Assembly: GCA_964019135.1 (NCBI GenBank)
Contig: OZ025265.1
Span: forward strand, 4,842,318-4,906,317
Origin: Arenicola marina
Lineage: Eukaryota; Annelida; Polychaeta; Arenicolidae
Reading direction: 5' to 3'
Length of the DNA stretch: 64,000 bases
Position numbers and translations under genes: made by a program. Below are positions 46,168 to 58,101 of this stretch, piece after piece. Under the pieces are notes generated by a model. It was not told the DNA's origin, did not search any database, and worked only from the letters and a program-made list of their open reading frames with translations. Within the stretch, counting starts at the first letter, position 1, and each line of letters starts with the position of its first letter.

Positions 46168-46345
46168 TCTGCCGTCCCCAAGAGGTAAAGATTAAGACCG
46201 GTTAGTGCCACCACAACTTGTGGTCGTCTGCAATCCGTCGGCTGCCGGAAACGGAAGGTTTTTTGCCGCACGCTAATGAACATGCACCCTGGAGTTGTGG
46301 GTGTGCATCGTCAAGTTATGGCCCGAGACCTCTGGGTGCCGTGAG
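46168..46345 (+). repeat. Dispersed repeat, copy 2 (pair at 743-920)
   Basis: Shares CCAAGAGGTAAAGATTA near its start and GGGTGTGCATCGT near its end with 743-920, in the same order and spacing (178 bp in both). The middle is strongly diverged. Confidence 0.6.
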
Positions 46346-46955
46346 GCGAAATGGACGACTTCCCATTCATTGATAAAGGCCTTACGCTACATCAGAAACG
46401 CTAATTGGTGCTATTTTGCTTTTGATCTTTATTGCTTTGCCGGTTATGCTAAATGTGTTGCCTGAGGCCGGTCAACCACCAGATAATTTGCACTTTGAGT
46501 TGGCTTACGTAATAGTTGTCCTAGGGCGACCAGAAGCCATATGTTTTGTGATTTAGTCGGGCGTCATAATCAATAAGTCTTCTGAGGTGACCAACAGTCA
46601 CAATATTTACGATTCACGTGGCGATAGATGTAGCTGTCTGAGGTCTCTCATTAAATTGTCCCTCTATATTAATTGTCTGAGTGTGGCACTTGTCAACACA
46701 GTACAACACCGTTGTCCATGGATAACAAGATTCAAGTTAAACATCAAATAACCGATAATAGAGCTCAATACATGATACATACGGCAAATAACAGGTATGT
46801 AAATTTGCTCGACTTTAAGCAAGCTGAGCAGTAACAGAGTAAATTAGGAAACTATATGGTATATGTTAAATGAGCTGTTAAATTGACCGATTCACTACAA
46901 TGCCAACTGTGAGGCTATAATTCGATGTACTCGCACAAATGAACAATAACTATAT
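46346..46955. other. Unassigned DNA
   Basis: AT-rich, with no gene, array or terminal repeat seen. Confidence 0.45.
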
Positions 46956-47329
46956 TTAAAACTGCTTGTCGAGCTTTCCCGTCAAACTCTAAGACCAGGC
47001 AACATATATATCACAATTTGCAAAAAAAAAATTGTTTTGCCGTTTCGGGTGTGATATGACAAAAGTCTCTTTCCAGGGACACCACAGAACTGTGTCGAGG
47101 CACTGCTACTTATAACAAAGCATCATAAAGCACAAAAACTGATGACGTTTCCTCGAAGTTAAAAACTTGTGGTTAATTCATACTACGGGCAAGGTTAGGA
47201 GACTCCATTTGGCAGTCTGGCATGCGTGAAATGTAGACGCAAGAAAGTTCGGATGATTCAAGAACTGATACTTTTTTGTATTTTGGCCTTTTTAGTTTTG
47301 ACGTTGAAGAGCTCGATAGGCAACTTTAA
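46956..47329 (-). mobile_element. TTAA-flanked MITE, copy 2 (inverted relative to copy 1)
   Basis: The right end, read on the minus strand, starts TTAAAGTTGCCTATCGAGCT and continues with CGTCAAAACTAA. The left end starts TTAAAACTGCTTGTCGAGC. The interior matches 22,266-22,625 in reverse complement, for example CCTTGCCCGTAGTATGA here against CCTTGCCCGTGATATCA there, and GCCAGACTGCCAAAT in both. It is more diverged at its ends than copy 1, so it is probably older. Confidence 0.8.
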
Positions 47330-48106
47330 TATCTGCAACATCGTCAACACACTGAAATAATTAGTTATATCTTTAGCGCATTTGTTTTAGTCTATGGACT
47401 GTATTCGCCGTGAGGAGACATTGGCAATGACAATAATGTGAAGAGCGCTGTCGTTTGTGACGGAATGTATTATGCGAAACGAATGCAAAATATCAGCATT
47501 CATCAGTAACCGATAAGAACCAGTGTGTTGATCAACAAGAGAACGTACGCCGACTGCGTGTATATCCAACAGACCGTTGGTCGTCGTCAGAGGGCGATGG
47601 TGCCACACCCGGGAGGACGTATAGGGATACCGCTGCGGTATTTCGGCCCAACGATGACAATATCTTTCCTCGACGAACATTGAGCGACAATATTCCTGAA
47701 TTAACTACATACGACATTACAGGGCATGTCAGTTCTCGCGGGTTCTACTTCCGGCCTGACATTTTGGGGAAAAACAAACGAACACGTGTTTTTGTTCAGT
47801 GTGCAGCCTGACTCTTTCCCTGCGTAACAGTGGATATTGCGCGCAGAGGGCTGTCATACTAATTACGACATAGGACGCCGAACCAGGCAAGCTGCGCGGC
47901 CCGCTCGGCGAACAAGGGGTGGGTCGCAATTCGTCTTTCATGCGTCTTAAATAAAAAACTGTTAACGTTTTCGTGTCAATATGTTGGTAGATGATACTTT
48001 GAACATCTAATTTTTATGTCCTATTGGCCACGCTCAGTATACTAGGCGCGCAACAGCTAGATGATTGCCCAATGTTTACACCGATCTCGAGTGATCGGGT
48101 TACGGG
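47330..48106. other. Unassigned DNA
   Basis: Overlapping minus-strand frames of 60-97 codons (47,387-47,941) have no recognised motif. No repeat is seen until the 23-bp array. Confidence 0.4.
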
Positions 48107-49502
48107 TCTGATACAAAATCAGATACCAGTCTGATACAAAATCAGATACCAGTCTGATACAAAATCAGATACCAGTCTGATACAAAATCAGATACCAGTC
48201 TGATACAAAATCAGATACTAGTCTGATACAAGATCAGATACCAGTCTGTTACAAGTCAGATACCAGTCTGATACAAAATCAGATACCAGTCTCGTGCAAA
48301 ACCAGATACCAGTCTCATACGAAATCAGATACCAGTCTCAAACAAAGTCAGATACCAGTCTCATACAAAATCAAATACCGGTCTCAGGCAAAACCATACA
48401 CTAGTCTCATACAAAACCAGATACCAGTCTCATACAAAATCAAATACCAGTCTCATGCAAAACCAGATACTAGTCTCATATAAAACCAGATACCAGTCTC
48501 AAAATAAATCTGATACCAGTCTGATGTAAAAGCAGATACCGGTCTGACGCAAAATCAGACACCAGTCTCATACAAAATCAGATACCAGTCTGTTACAAGT
48601 CAGATACCAGTCTCATACAAAATCAGATACCAGTCTCATACAAAATCAAATACCAGTTTCATAAAAACCATATACCAGTATCATACAAAACCAGATACCA
48701 GTCTCATACAAAACCAGATAACAGTCTCATACAAAATCAGATACCAGTCTGAGACAAAATTAGATACCAATCTCAAACAAAATCAAACAAAATTAGATAC
48801 CAGTCTGATGCGAAATCAGATACCAGTCTCATACTAAATCAGATACCAGTCTGTTACAAATCAGATACCAGTCTGATACAAAATCAGATACCAGTCTGTT
48901 ACAAGTCAGATACCAGTCTGATACAAAATCAGATACCAGTCTGATACAAAATCTGATACCAGTCTGATGCGAAATCAGATACCAGTCTGATACAAAATTA
49001 GATACCAGTCTGATACAAAATTAGATACCAGTCTCAAACAAAATCAGATACCAGTCTGATACAAAATCAGATATCAGTCTTTTACACATCAGCCACCAGT
49101 CTCATACAAAATCAGATACCAGTCTGTTACAAATCAGATACAAGTCTGATGCAAAATAAGATACCAGTCTGTTACAATCAGATACCACTCTGATAAAAAG
49201 TCAGATACCAGTCTGTTACAAGTCAGGTACCAGTCTGATACAAAATCAGACACCAGTCTGATACATAATCAGATACTAGTCTGATACAAAATCAGATACC
49301 AGTCTGATACAAAATCAGATACCAGTCTGATACATAATCAGATACAAGCCTGATAAAAAAATTTGATACCAATCTGATGCGAAATCAGATACCAGTCTGT
49401 TACAAAATCAGATGCCAGTCTGTTACGAGTCAGATACCAGTCTGATATAAAATCAGATACCAGTCTGTTACACCTCAGATACCAGTCTGATACAAAACCA
49501 GC
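48107..49502. repeat. 23-bp satellite, about 60 copies, self-complementary monomer
   Basis: The unit is TCTGATACAAAATCAGATAC plus CAG. TCTGAT and ATCAGA are inverted complements separated by ACAAA, so every monomer can fold. Variants replace TCTGATAC with TCTCATAC or TCTGTTAC, and CAAAATC with CAAGTC or CAAAACC. These variants come in runs, which suggests local segmental duplication. Twenty-three is not a multiple of three, and stops close all frames. Confidence 0.95.
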
Positions 49503-50031
49503 ATAATTAACAACAATTTAATTTTATCAGAGTGAACTCAATTTTCGTTATAAACTGTGTACCCCAATATATGTACCAGGCGATGTAAATAAATTAATAT
49601 TATCTCACTGAAATATCATAGAGATCATCACAGTATATACAGTAAAGGGGTACGAGAACACATAGTACGTCCACATTAACATGCCATACTAAACGCCATT
49701 GGCAGTGCTTCAGCACAAAGAGAAATCGTGAAGTCTATTTTTCAATGAGCAGACCGATGAATTTCTAGAATCTGGCACTTCAGTTGAGCCAAGGTCACCG
49801 CTGCTGGATATAAGCCCAACAGATCGACTCAAGGCAAAGGAAACAGAGATTAGAAGAGACTTGCTTTTCGCAACCCGGTTCAAGTATAGTCCGAATTCAA
49901 TCCAGGCTGCTTTGATGCTCTTAATCCAATTAGGCATGGGTCTGTCTGCACCTTGGCATAGTCAAGGCTGTCGTGTTGTCACAGTCATCGATTTGTACCA
50001 CCAAGTTGTAGAACTCTGCTTTAGTCACCGG
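49503..50031. other. Unassigned DNA with one open stretch
   Basis: A plus frame is open from 49,727 into the 14-bp array (to 50,070). Its first 60 codons are charged (PTDRLKAKETEIRRD), followed by a hydrophobic ALMLLIQLGM stretch. I cannot assign it. There is no methionine near the start, and the minus strand is open too. Possibly a decayed exon. Confidence 0.3.
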
Positions 50032-50225
50032 GACGTTCAAAACGCGACGTTCACAGGACGACGTTCATAAAGCGAGGTTCACAGTGACGTTCACAATACG
50101 ACGTCTAAACGCGACGTTCACAACTCAACGTTCACAAGACAACGTTCACGACTTAACGTTCACAACGCGACGTTCACAAGGCGACGTCCACAACGCGACG
50201 TCCACAACGCGACGTCCACAAGACC
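50032..50225. repeat. 14-bp minisatellite (GACGTTCACAACGC), about 14 copies
   Basis: Units GACGTTCACAACGC, AACGTTCACAAGAC and GACGTCCACAACGC follow head to tail. Each carries an ACGT core, as AACGTT, GACGTT or the palindrome GACGTC. Each unit has one to three CpG sites. Confidence 0.9.
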
Positions 50226-51549
50226 ATCCCCACCAGGAACGCCGGCCCAACGCTATACTATGCAACTATGCAAGGTAGGCCTCCATGAGGAAAGTGATCA
50301 AAACGTCAGGGGCCACAACGCTCATGTCCCTGTATTACCACCGACAGCTGGACGCTACAGTGGCTTACGTAAAGCTTACTCCCGTTATACATCAGACAGA
50401 CACTCAAGTGCATCGACGTCGGTACATCGGTCACATCCAAAGGACAGTGAGCGAGGAGAGTAAAAATCACCGCGCTCCCAGTGATGCGTGTGTGCCTTAT
50501 TAGAGGGTGGCGGGTGTGGTCCGGGGGGGGGGGGGGGCGCGGTGGGGGGGGGGGGGCGATGGATCATAGAAGGACGGTGTGTCGGGAATTAAATTATATT
50601 AAGTTGGTGAAAGATGTGAAAGCGCCTCGACGAGAAAACGTTGGACAAGTTCAACTTGTGCAAAAGGGGCTGGAGTGGGCAATGGCGTTGTTATAGTGAC
50701 TAGGATCTGCTAAGTGGGTTGATCTCTGATACTTGTGAGGCAGTGCGACCGGCAAGCAAGTGCATAATGCCAGTATTGGGGATCTTGTGAGTGCGAGGAT
50801 TACGAAATGTTTTTTTCCCCTGAAATATTGCCATTATTTCTGGTGAAAGGGCCTTGCCTTGGTGTCTTGAGGTCGTCATCACAATATGTATTGCACGCTT
50901 AGTTACAGATTCTGTCGTGGCTTAGGCACCAAAGGTAACATAATTATACACATGACAAATCGTGGTTTTAATACTACTGGATATATTAAATGGTGTCAGT
51001 TCAACATCAAGAGACCAGGCTTGCTCTATATATGCTCTATATACTCTATATATAGGCCTGTTGCGAGTTACAGAAAAGGGAAATACCAATAGACGCAGTG
51101 TGCGTCAGGTTTACTGACATTCAGTCTTTAAACTTTGTGTATCTTCATGTTACGTATTATCTGGCTGCAGGGAAACATTACAAGTGTCAATGAAGAGGAG
51201 GGGCAGTAAAAATATATATCGGACATGAATACAGCGAACAGGAATGAGTTTGAAAACAACAAAACACGTGTTCAACGAGATACTCGCAATAGGATTGGCA
51301 AGTGGCGAGCAGTGTAACCAGATTATTACGGAATGCGAGTGTAAAACATGCTGATAACGGGTTTGCAACACACTCTATTGGTAGGCGATGAGACAAGGAG
51401 TTAGCAGCGGGGCGTCTGCGTAATCACATCAACATGGCGGGACCATATTCAATCCTTTCTTGTCGGTAACAAAATCTACAGACTCGGTACTGTAGTTGAG
51501 CACCAGGTCACGTCAAAACAAGGGCTGTGCCTGCCAGGGGTATCTTAAT
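50226..51549. other. Unassigned DNA with a double G-run
   Basis: G15 and G13 runs lie at 50,523-50,556. A CTCTATATA-type short repeat lies at 51,023-51,055. Several 60-73-codon frames on both strands (51,150-51,396 most overlapped) have no recognisable product. Confidence 0.4.
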
Positions 51550-52035
51550 GACGTTTTTTGCCGTTTCTAGAACCCAAAACAGGTATTTGCCAAGTCTATA
51601 AATAGTGCAATAGTGCAATAATGCAATAGTGCGCAATAGTACAATAGTGCAATAGTGTATTGTTGGTTTGTCGTGTTAAAGTATGTTACATAGTAGTGTA
51701 TGTGTTTTGATGCACCCCCCAGCGCGGGGAGGGGGTTGGGTATTGTGCCTGAGGTGAGCGCCCCTACAACCTGGCTCCTAGCGCACCGGCAGGGAGGTGA
51801 GAGTTCCCTCCTAGCACATCGGTGGGAAGGTGATAGTTCCCACATAACACATCGGTGTGACTGAGAGAGTCCACGCCTTAGCAGTGTGCATATATAGACC
51901 ACATTTCTTAACCCGAACACATACCAATAGGTTGCAAACACAGGTTCCATGCCTCTCGTGACAATACAACCACTTCCGGCCGCCCTGTGGCTGTGGTATA
52001 CTGTATCCAGCTGTGGTATACTGGATAACTGTGAA
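51550..52035 (+). mobile_element. Dispersed element with internal 33-bp repeats, copy 1
   Basis: Collinear with 63,112-64,000 on the same strand. Shared segments are CCAGAAC/CTAGAACCC then AAACAGG, a GTGCAATAGTG-rich stretch (51,604-51,660), a GGGGAGGGGGTTGGGT block, a 33-bp repeat of about 2.6 copies (51,785-51,870), ATATAGACCACATTTCTT, and CGTGACAATACAACCA through CCCTGTGGCTGTGG at the end. A 253-codon minus-strand frame crosses it, but the copies differ in frame and repeat number, so it is not a gene. Class unknown. Confidence 0.7.
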
Positions 52036-52589
52036 GTACCATCTGCACGACACCAGGACCAAAGCGAAGGCAGGCGCCCCCCCCCCTCCCCCCGGCGGGG
52101 ACACTCGGATCCCTCATCCCCACGTAAAACTATGTTGACATGCAAATCACAAATGTATTTCCTTCGTAAGTGTGGGCAATAATTTAAACGGACTAGATAG
52201 TCATAATTTGGAACAACATGTATCACATTCCCCTTCATTTGAACGACAGAAATGCTCAACGAGATTATAAATGCGACTTGCATCCGTTTGATTCTTGCGC
52301 CTGTTTTAGAACACTCTAAGTGTACCATCTCGATGGTACGTCTTTCATCTCTTGCAACAACAGTGATTTAATTTCTACCTGGCTTGGTTAGCGTAGGGTC
52401 CACAAACTCATCCCACTCAGAGGTGACCGGGAGAGGAGGAGGTAGGGGTCGGGATGGAGCGGGGGTGGGGGTATTTCACTAGCGGACCCACTTAGGTAGT
52501 TTGAAGCTTATCCCTCCCCTCCAGCAAGGGAATCTCAGAGATTTTAAAAGTTTTTCCAAGTATCTTTTTGAAGATGAATCCCGTTTTCC
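52036..52589. other. Unassigned DNA
   Basis: A C-rich run lies at 52,076-52,098 and a G/A-rich stretch at 52,428-52,475. No gene is seen. Confidence 0.4.
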
Positions 52590-52775
52590 ACGCAAATCAA
52601 GACCATAGGTGGACGCCCCCACCCCAACCAGTCGTCAAGAAAATGGTGGACCCCCAGGTTCGTAAAAGATTGGTGGACCCAAGCCCCCTTCCCAGTTCAT
52701 CTTTACCTCAGCCCCGGTCGCAGGTTTTCAGTGACCCCAACCCTTTAAAATTCCTAGATACGCCCCTCTATTCGA
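52590..52775. repeat. Dispersed G/C-tract repeat, copy 2
   Basis: GGTGGACCC is repeated three times at about 30-bp spacing. It is followed by CCCCGGTCGCAGGTTTTCAG and AATTCCTAGATACGCCC, matching the layout at 44,150-44,345. Confidence 0.55.
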
Positions 52776-55700
52776 TTCTCTTACGACTGTTTATAATGGA
52801 GGAAAAATGGGGGGTCGCCTACAGCTGCGCAATCGATCCATTTGCCACAATATGAGGAAGAAAGGAATGTTGCGCGGCAACGTCCTCTCTGCATTGCAGT
52901 GGTTTCTCGTTCTGCCAACATTATCGATATTTGATCAATTGTTAACCAACGCAATGTCTTTCTCGTGTAGTGGAAGAAGTGCATCATTAAACCGCAACTG
53001 GTCGCTGTTCATCTTCACATCCATCTATACTATGCATTATTATATCCTGCCGCAATTACTATGAAACGCTAATAACGGATGAGTGCGGTTGAGGGATGCT
53101 CCTCCAGGAAGAGACAACGGTTGGGCGGTATGAAGTTAATTTTATCTTTGTCAGCGGCCGATCGTCTTTGCAGTCGCGTTTTGTGAGCGTTGCATGGAAG
53201 GCAATTCCCATAGCAGAAGGCGAGGGGGTTATTATTTTCGGTCAATGTGGCTCCGCGCGGAAGAGTGACAAGGCGGTGAAGCGGTCAGGGAATTAGTTTG
53301 CCATTATCACTCCGCCATCCATCAGAGCGACCGCGGCGCCCTCCGGCGGGCGGATGAGCGTCGGGACCGCGGTTTTTCACGCGACATACGAGTAACGTTA
53401 TCGGCTGTCGCATTCAAATCAGTGATTGTCGGCTGACAGTTGGTCAAATGTGAGTCTCTGAAGTCCGTGAGTCAAAATCCTGTCACATTAATACACGCCC
53501 CGTCGTTACGTCGCTTGTCCGCATGTTTTGTTTATAGCCTTTTCGTCCGACAGAGTTCAGTGGTCCCGTAGCTCAAGGTTCGTCATTGTGTGCAGGAAGA
53601 CGTACTAAATCTAGTGGTAGCAGAGGGTTAATAACAGGGCTTGGATCATGCCGCCGTTTTACATGGAAACCGATTTGCGGTTTGTTCATCACATCCCAGA
53701 TATTCCTCGATATTTGTGTGAAGCGCCAACCAGATAACGATTATGAGCCTCTGGCGTATGTCATAGTCATATTCACCAGATATACGTTTTATTAACATTG
53801 CGATTACTAACCAATTCACAGGAGACACGAGAGCCCGCTGCCTTGCTTCATGCACAGGGTCTGTCTCGACAACTGGAAGACAATCGTGGATGCGACAAAA
53901 GGGACGACAGTTATAAAATCAGCATGATGAAATGATGTCATTGGACAAAAACTGCTTATATATAGACGAGACGAGACGAGAACGTAACTACCATTCCTTA
54001 ATTTAGTTTTGTCACAGAGCTAGATGTTTTAGATCTGCATGGAAAATATGCGGTAAGAAAAGCTGGTAAGATGGTATATTTACTCTTTGAACTTGCGTTC
54101 AGAAACAGGCAGAACTGCAATTATTATTATCTTTATTCGTATCGATCGTTAAAGAACATGATGCGCAGTAAAGAGCAGATAACATAAAGAATCATTCCGT
54201 AGGACTGGTACAAATAAAACGTCATGTAGACGTTAAGGGGGAAGAAAATGCATGCTGCTTTGTTTTATATCTTCATCTTACAACTCGTGTCAGATTTAAC
54301 TACCTATAAATCTTATTCCTCAGAGTTTATTAGCTAAGCTGCAGTGACTGCGTGGACCGATTTCCTCCGCGTTATTAAAGCGGCGAAGCCACGCGAGGAG
54401 TTGTTGGTGGCTGTTACGGAAGGTGAAGACGATGCCTTGCGAGGCTGTCGTGACCCCTGTCAACAAATCACGCAGCTTGTAGATGACACTAGACTTTATG
54501 TGTCTGTTCTGTAGTCTCGACGCGGATACAAGTTGAAATAAGCGAGATCTTTCAGGTTTTAGGCCTCTTGTGTCTATATAGATGGTAAGGTGAGCCAAAT
54601 AAATTGCCGATGCATTGACTGGATACTGGACGGATAAACCCCCCCCCCCCGCCCCCGTCTAATATATATTATATTAACTATAACATAGTTCTGAGTCAAT
54701 GTATATTTGGATACTGTATTTGGCATACGTACATGCCGATGTGTTATTCCGCTGTGCCGCCTACTTACATGGTCATGTATTCCGCCTATGTAAATGGCCC
54801 CATAATAGGGTCACGTGATCTGTTCACTTTTATTGATGTTTACGTTTTAGTGGCGGGCATTTGCCGCCAGTTAACCACATAGTTTTTGTTAATTTTATTC
54901 CGTTATTGTGATAATTTCTATGTCACTTGATGCCTTTCTTATTGGGCAATCAATTTGCTCTTTCCAATTAAATGCACTGTTTTCTGGGTTTTTTTTAGGA
55001 AACAAGCTGCGGGACAGCCACCTTATCATTATCATTTCAAAGATAGATGTTACATAAGTAATATATTATGTAAGTTTTTTCCATCAGTGTTGTGTCTTTC
55101 GCATAGTTAGTGACTATGTAACCCCAATTTAATCTTGCATGATGCCAAATTAGAATTTTTTGCATATAATTTTTAGTAAAATACCTTTCGATCACTTTAC
55201 GTGCAACTATTTCAGATAAACGTTTTGCTCTTGATGTTTTCTCGTCATCCACTGATGGTATTTGAAGGCAGTCGTGAGGTCTTGATTATTCTTTCCCGTT
55301 TGTTCGCTCCGTGACTTACTGGGCGTCCTGACAGTGATATCGGCTGGAAGGAGGGTATAAAACTAAGTCTTCACTTAGCCCAAAGAAGGGTGAGTCTGCC
55401 ATTAACTAGTTACGACAAATCGCAGCATTTCTCATTGCGCTATCTTCTATGCAATGAACCGAAAATGACGCAATGTGCTGGCAGACGACATTTGCTAGCG
55501 CGCTGAGGTAGCGTGACTAAATGAGGAGGTCGCCGGCTTGCTTGTTATAGAATAAATGCAGGACGAATGGAAAATTGTAATGCAAAATTATAAAACTGCG
55601 AGTCTGCGCAAGAAAACTGCGCCACTGCGGAACAATAAAGAAAGACTTGGCGTGGATGATATTTATATGCAGAGAGAGAGAGCGATAGGGCAGAGAGTGA

Positions 55701-57219
55701 GAGAGATAGGGTGGTACATGTATGCTTCGTCAGAAGACGGCCTGTCACGCAGACCTTGCTATTCTGACACATTTAACCGTCGCCGATGGGAATAAGGAAG
55801 CTAAACAAGCTCGCGACGTTCCATACAGTGTTACACTTCATGATAGAAGCGGATTCCCTGGTCAGAAAACTCGGGTAATATTTGAGTTGGTGGTGGCATA
55901 TCAACTGTCGTGAAGCGATGATATTGGCTTCGGACAAAATTGCCTCGAGGAGCGTGTCATTGGCATTTGAAGGCATTGTTGCCTACTCTGAAAATAAACC
56001 CCAGCGTTTTAAAGTTGGCTAGGGTTCATTGCCCCTGTCAACAGCGTGGGTGGACGGTGAGCAGCGCGTGCTGGCTGGGCGACTTGCTAATGTAACTTAC
56101 CCGCCACATCGTATGAGGCAAGAGCCTGTGCCATGACGATGAATGACAAGTCAAGTCAAGACGCGTCTAATGGAAAACTATTTTCTCTCATGACAGTCGA
56201 TGGGCGGATACTTGTGTTAATAAGCGCAGCCGCTTCTGATGGTCTCTGATTGTAGGTTCTTATTTCTTCCTTGCCAGCTGGAAATCATGATGTTTGTTAA
56301 GATCCGAAATGTAAAAGTGTTCACAATATCTGGACAATATCACGGGTTTCACGCTTTGTAGCAAATACTGCATCAGCCGGGGCTGGTTTGGTAATTCCCA
56401 GTTGGCGTTCAGCTAGCGATCTCCTGATTTCATGTCTATTTCGAAATAACAATATGTTATACATATTATATGCTATCGTTAAATTATGTAATCATCATGT
56501 GCAGGATTACTTCGGATATTGTAGGGAAAGTTTATTGCCACAGAAAGGAAAGTAGGAGTGATGTAGTTGGGTCTCTAGGTCCTCAGCCTATCTGTTAATT
56601 TTGGAGCGCTCACTCAAGTTTTAACGAAGATATTGGTCAAACCGTGTGTGAGCGGCATTAATCAATTTGACTTTAGGCTAGTTGCTTTGCCTACCTGCCA
56701 TTATCAGTAGGAGTTCTCACTTCCACTTCTCCACTGCATGCATTCACTGGCGCTACGTTCATAGTGGATGGCAGTTCTACGGTCCGTGTCGTCAAGAGCC
56801 GGTACAGGCTACAGCCAGCCAATATTGGAGGGTTGGGCGCCTGTGGCTGGGCCAGTGCACCCCAGCCACTGGGTGCACCCAGCTTGTAAAGTCTTTTTTT
56901 GGTATTATGCTACTATGTCACGTTCGCACCTGAGCTTTTTCAGGTCCTATACTGTGAGGTAGTTATAAATAAATACTTTTCATTTGTATACATAAGCATA
57001 TATTCGTCAATCTATAGCTTATATGTACGCAGACCGTAGACATCCGTTCGCCTTTCCGCAATATTTTTAAACGTGGCGCATGCGCCGTGCGATCGGCAAC
57101 CGATATCGCCAGTAGACGACAGCGCAGCCCCAGCTTACAATCTCGAGGTGCAATGAATGTAGCTCGGGTTCGCGTAGCCCTACTTTGCGGGCTTAGGCGC
57201 GCTGCAAAGGTAGTGTATA
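52776..57219. other. Unassigned DNA, 4.4 kb, no gene I can defend
   Basis: Contains scattered frames of 60-92 codons on both strands. A plus stretch at 54,338-54,514 (59 codons, charged, including KPREELLVAVTEGEDDA) lies opposite a 92-codon minus frame; neither is recognised. There is a C-run at 54,638-54,657, an AGAGAG-rich stretch at 55,672-55,712, and a GC-rich foldback around 56,833-56,882 (GCTGGGCCAGTGCACC with GGGTGCACCCAGC). No arrays or terminal repeats are seen. Confidence 0.35.
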
Positions 57220-58101
57220 TAGAGCTGAGTTACTTTGGTGAGAATAATAGTTTACTTTTATAGGATACTGGGGTTGGGTCGGCTGGGGGGGGGAGGGTAT
57301 ATGAAGCTTATCGAGTCACTTAATTGGGTGAGAATAATAGTGCGTTTTACTTTTAGACCTATATAAGTCACCCATATACAAATTCTACGGCACCGCAAAG
57401 GTGGTAATAAATACCTTGTGCTACAAAATAAGTATTGTATTGAATTGAATTAATATATAGTCGATTATTGTGTGCTCGCATTACTGACTAACTTTATCAG
57501 GTAGCCGTTGCGCCCGAATTATAACATTTTGAGCGTGATACCGTGATAAATACCACATAAAAACGACTCATGTTTTTATTGCATCCTACAAGACCGGAGA
57601 TATGTATTTTACTATAGTACTTAAAACATAATAGAAAATTTTATGGAATTCTACAGTATGCTATAGAATTGTATAGTAATTACTATAGTATTCTCTACAT
57701 TTCGCTATGGTAATTTAAAATACTACAGTACCTTTAAAGAATTCTATAGTACCTATAGAATTCAATAATAATTACTATAGTAACCTCTAAATTTTACTAT
57801 AGTAATTTAATATACTATAGTACCTTTGTAGAATTCTATAGTACCTATAGAATTCTATAGTAATTACTATAGTAATCTATAAAATTTACAATAGTAATTT
57901 AAAATGCTATAGTACCTTGATAGAATTCTATAGTACCTAGAGAATTCTATAGTAATTACTATAGTAATCTATAGAATTTACCCTAGTAATTTAAAATACT
58001 TCAGTACCTTTATAGAATTCTATAGTACCTATAAAATTCTATAGCAATTACTATAGTAGTCTACAGAATTCCATAGAATTCTATAGAATATTTTTACATG
58101 G
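57220..58101 (+). mobile_element. Second copy of the 3' module of the 3.1-kb element
   Basis: From GTTACTTTGGTGAGAATAAT to TTTTTACATGGG it follows 23,080-23,947 base for base, with about 5 percent difference and small indels. It lacks the first 2.2 kb of that element, including the left array and the MITE. The right subterminal array is present, with GTAATTT recurring every 91 bp (57,709, 57,800, 57,891, 57,983). No clear target duplication flanks it. It is either a truncated copy or an independent shorter family member. Confidence 0.85.

Noticed and set aside
48107..49502. CRISPR-like array of 23-bp repeats with internal dyad symmetry
   Set aside because: Units are directly contiguous without unique spacers, no cas genes are present, and the window is eukaryotic in character. 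It is a satellite.
51567..52328. 253-codon minus-strand frame
   Set aside because: It crosses the edge of the dispersed element into unrelated DNA, has no domain I recognise, and is not conserved in the copy at 63,112.
53560..53590. Possible tRNA-like stretch with CCCGTAGCTCAAGGTTCG
   Set aside because: The spacing between the A-box-like and B-box-like parts is far too short and no cloverleaf can be drawn.
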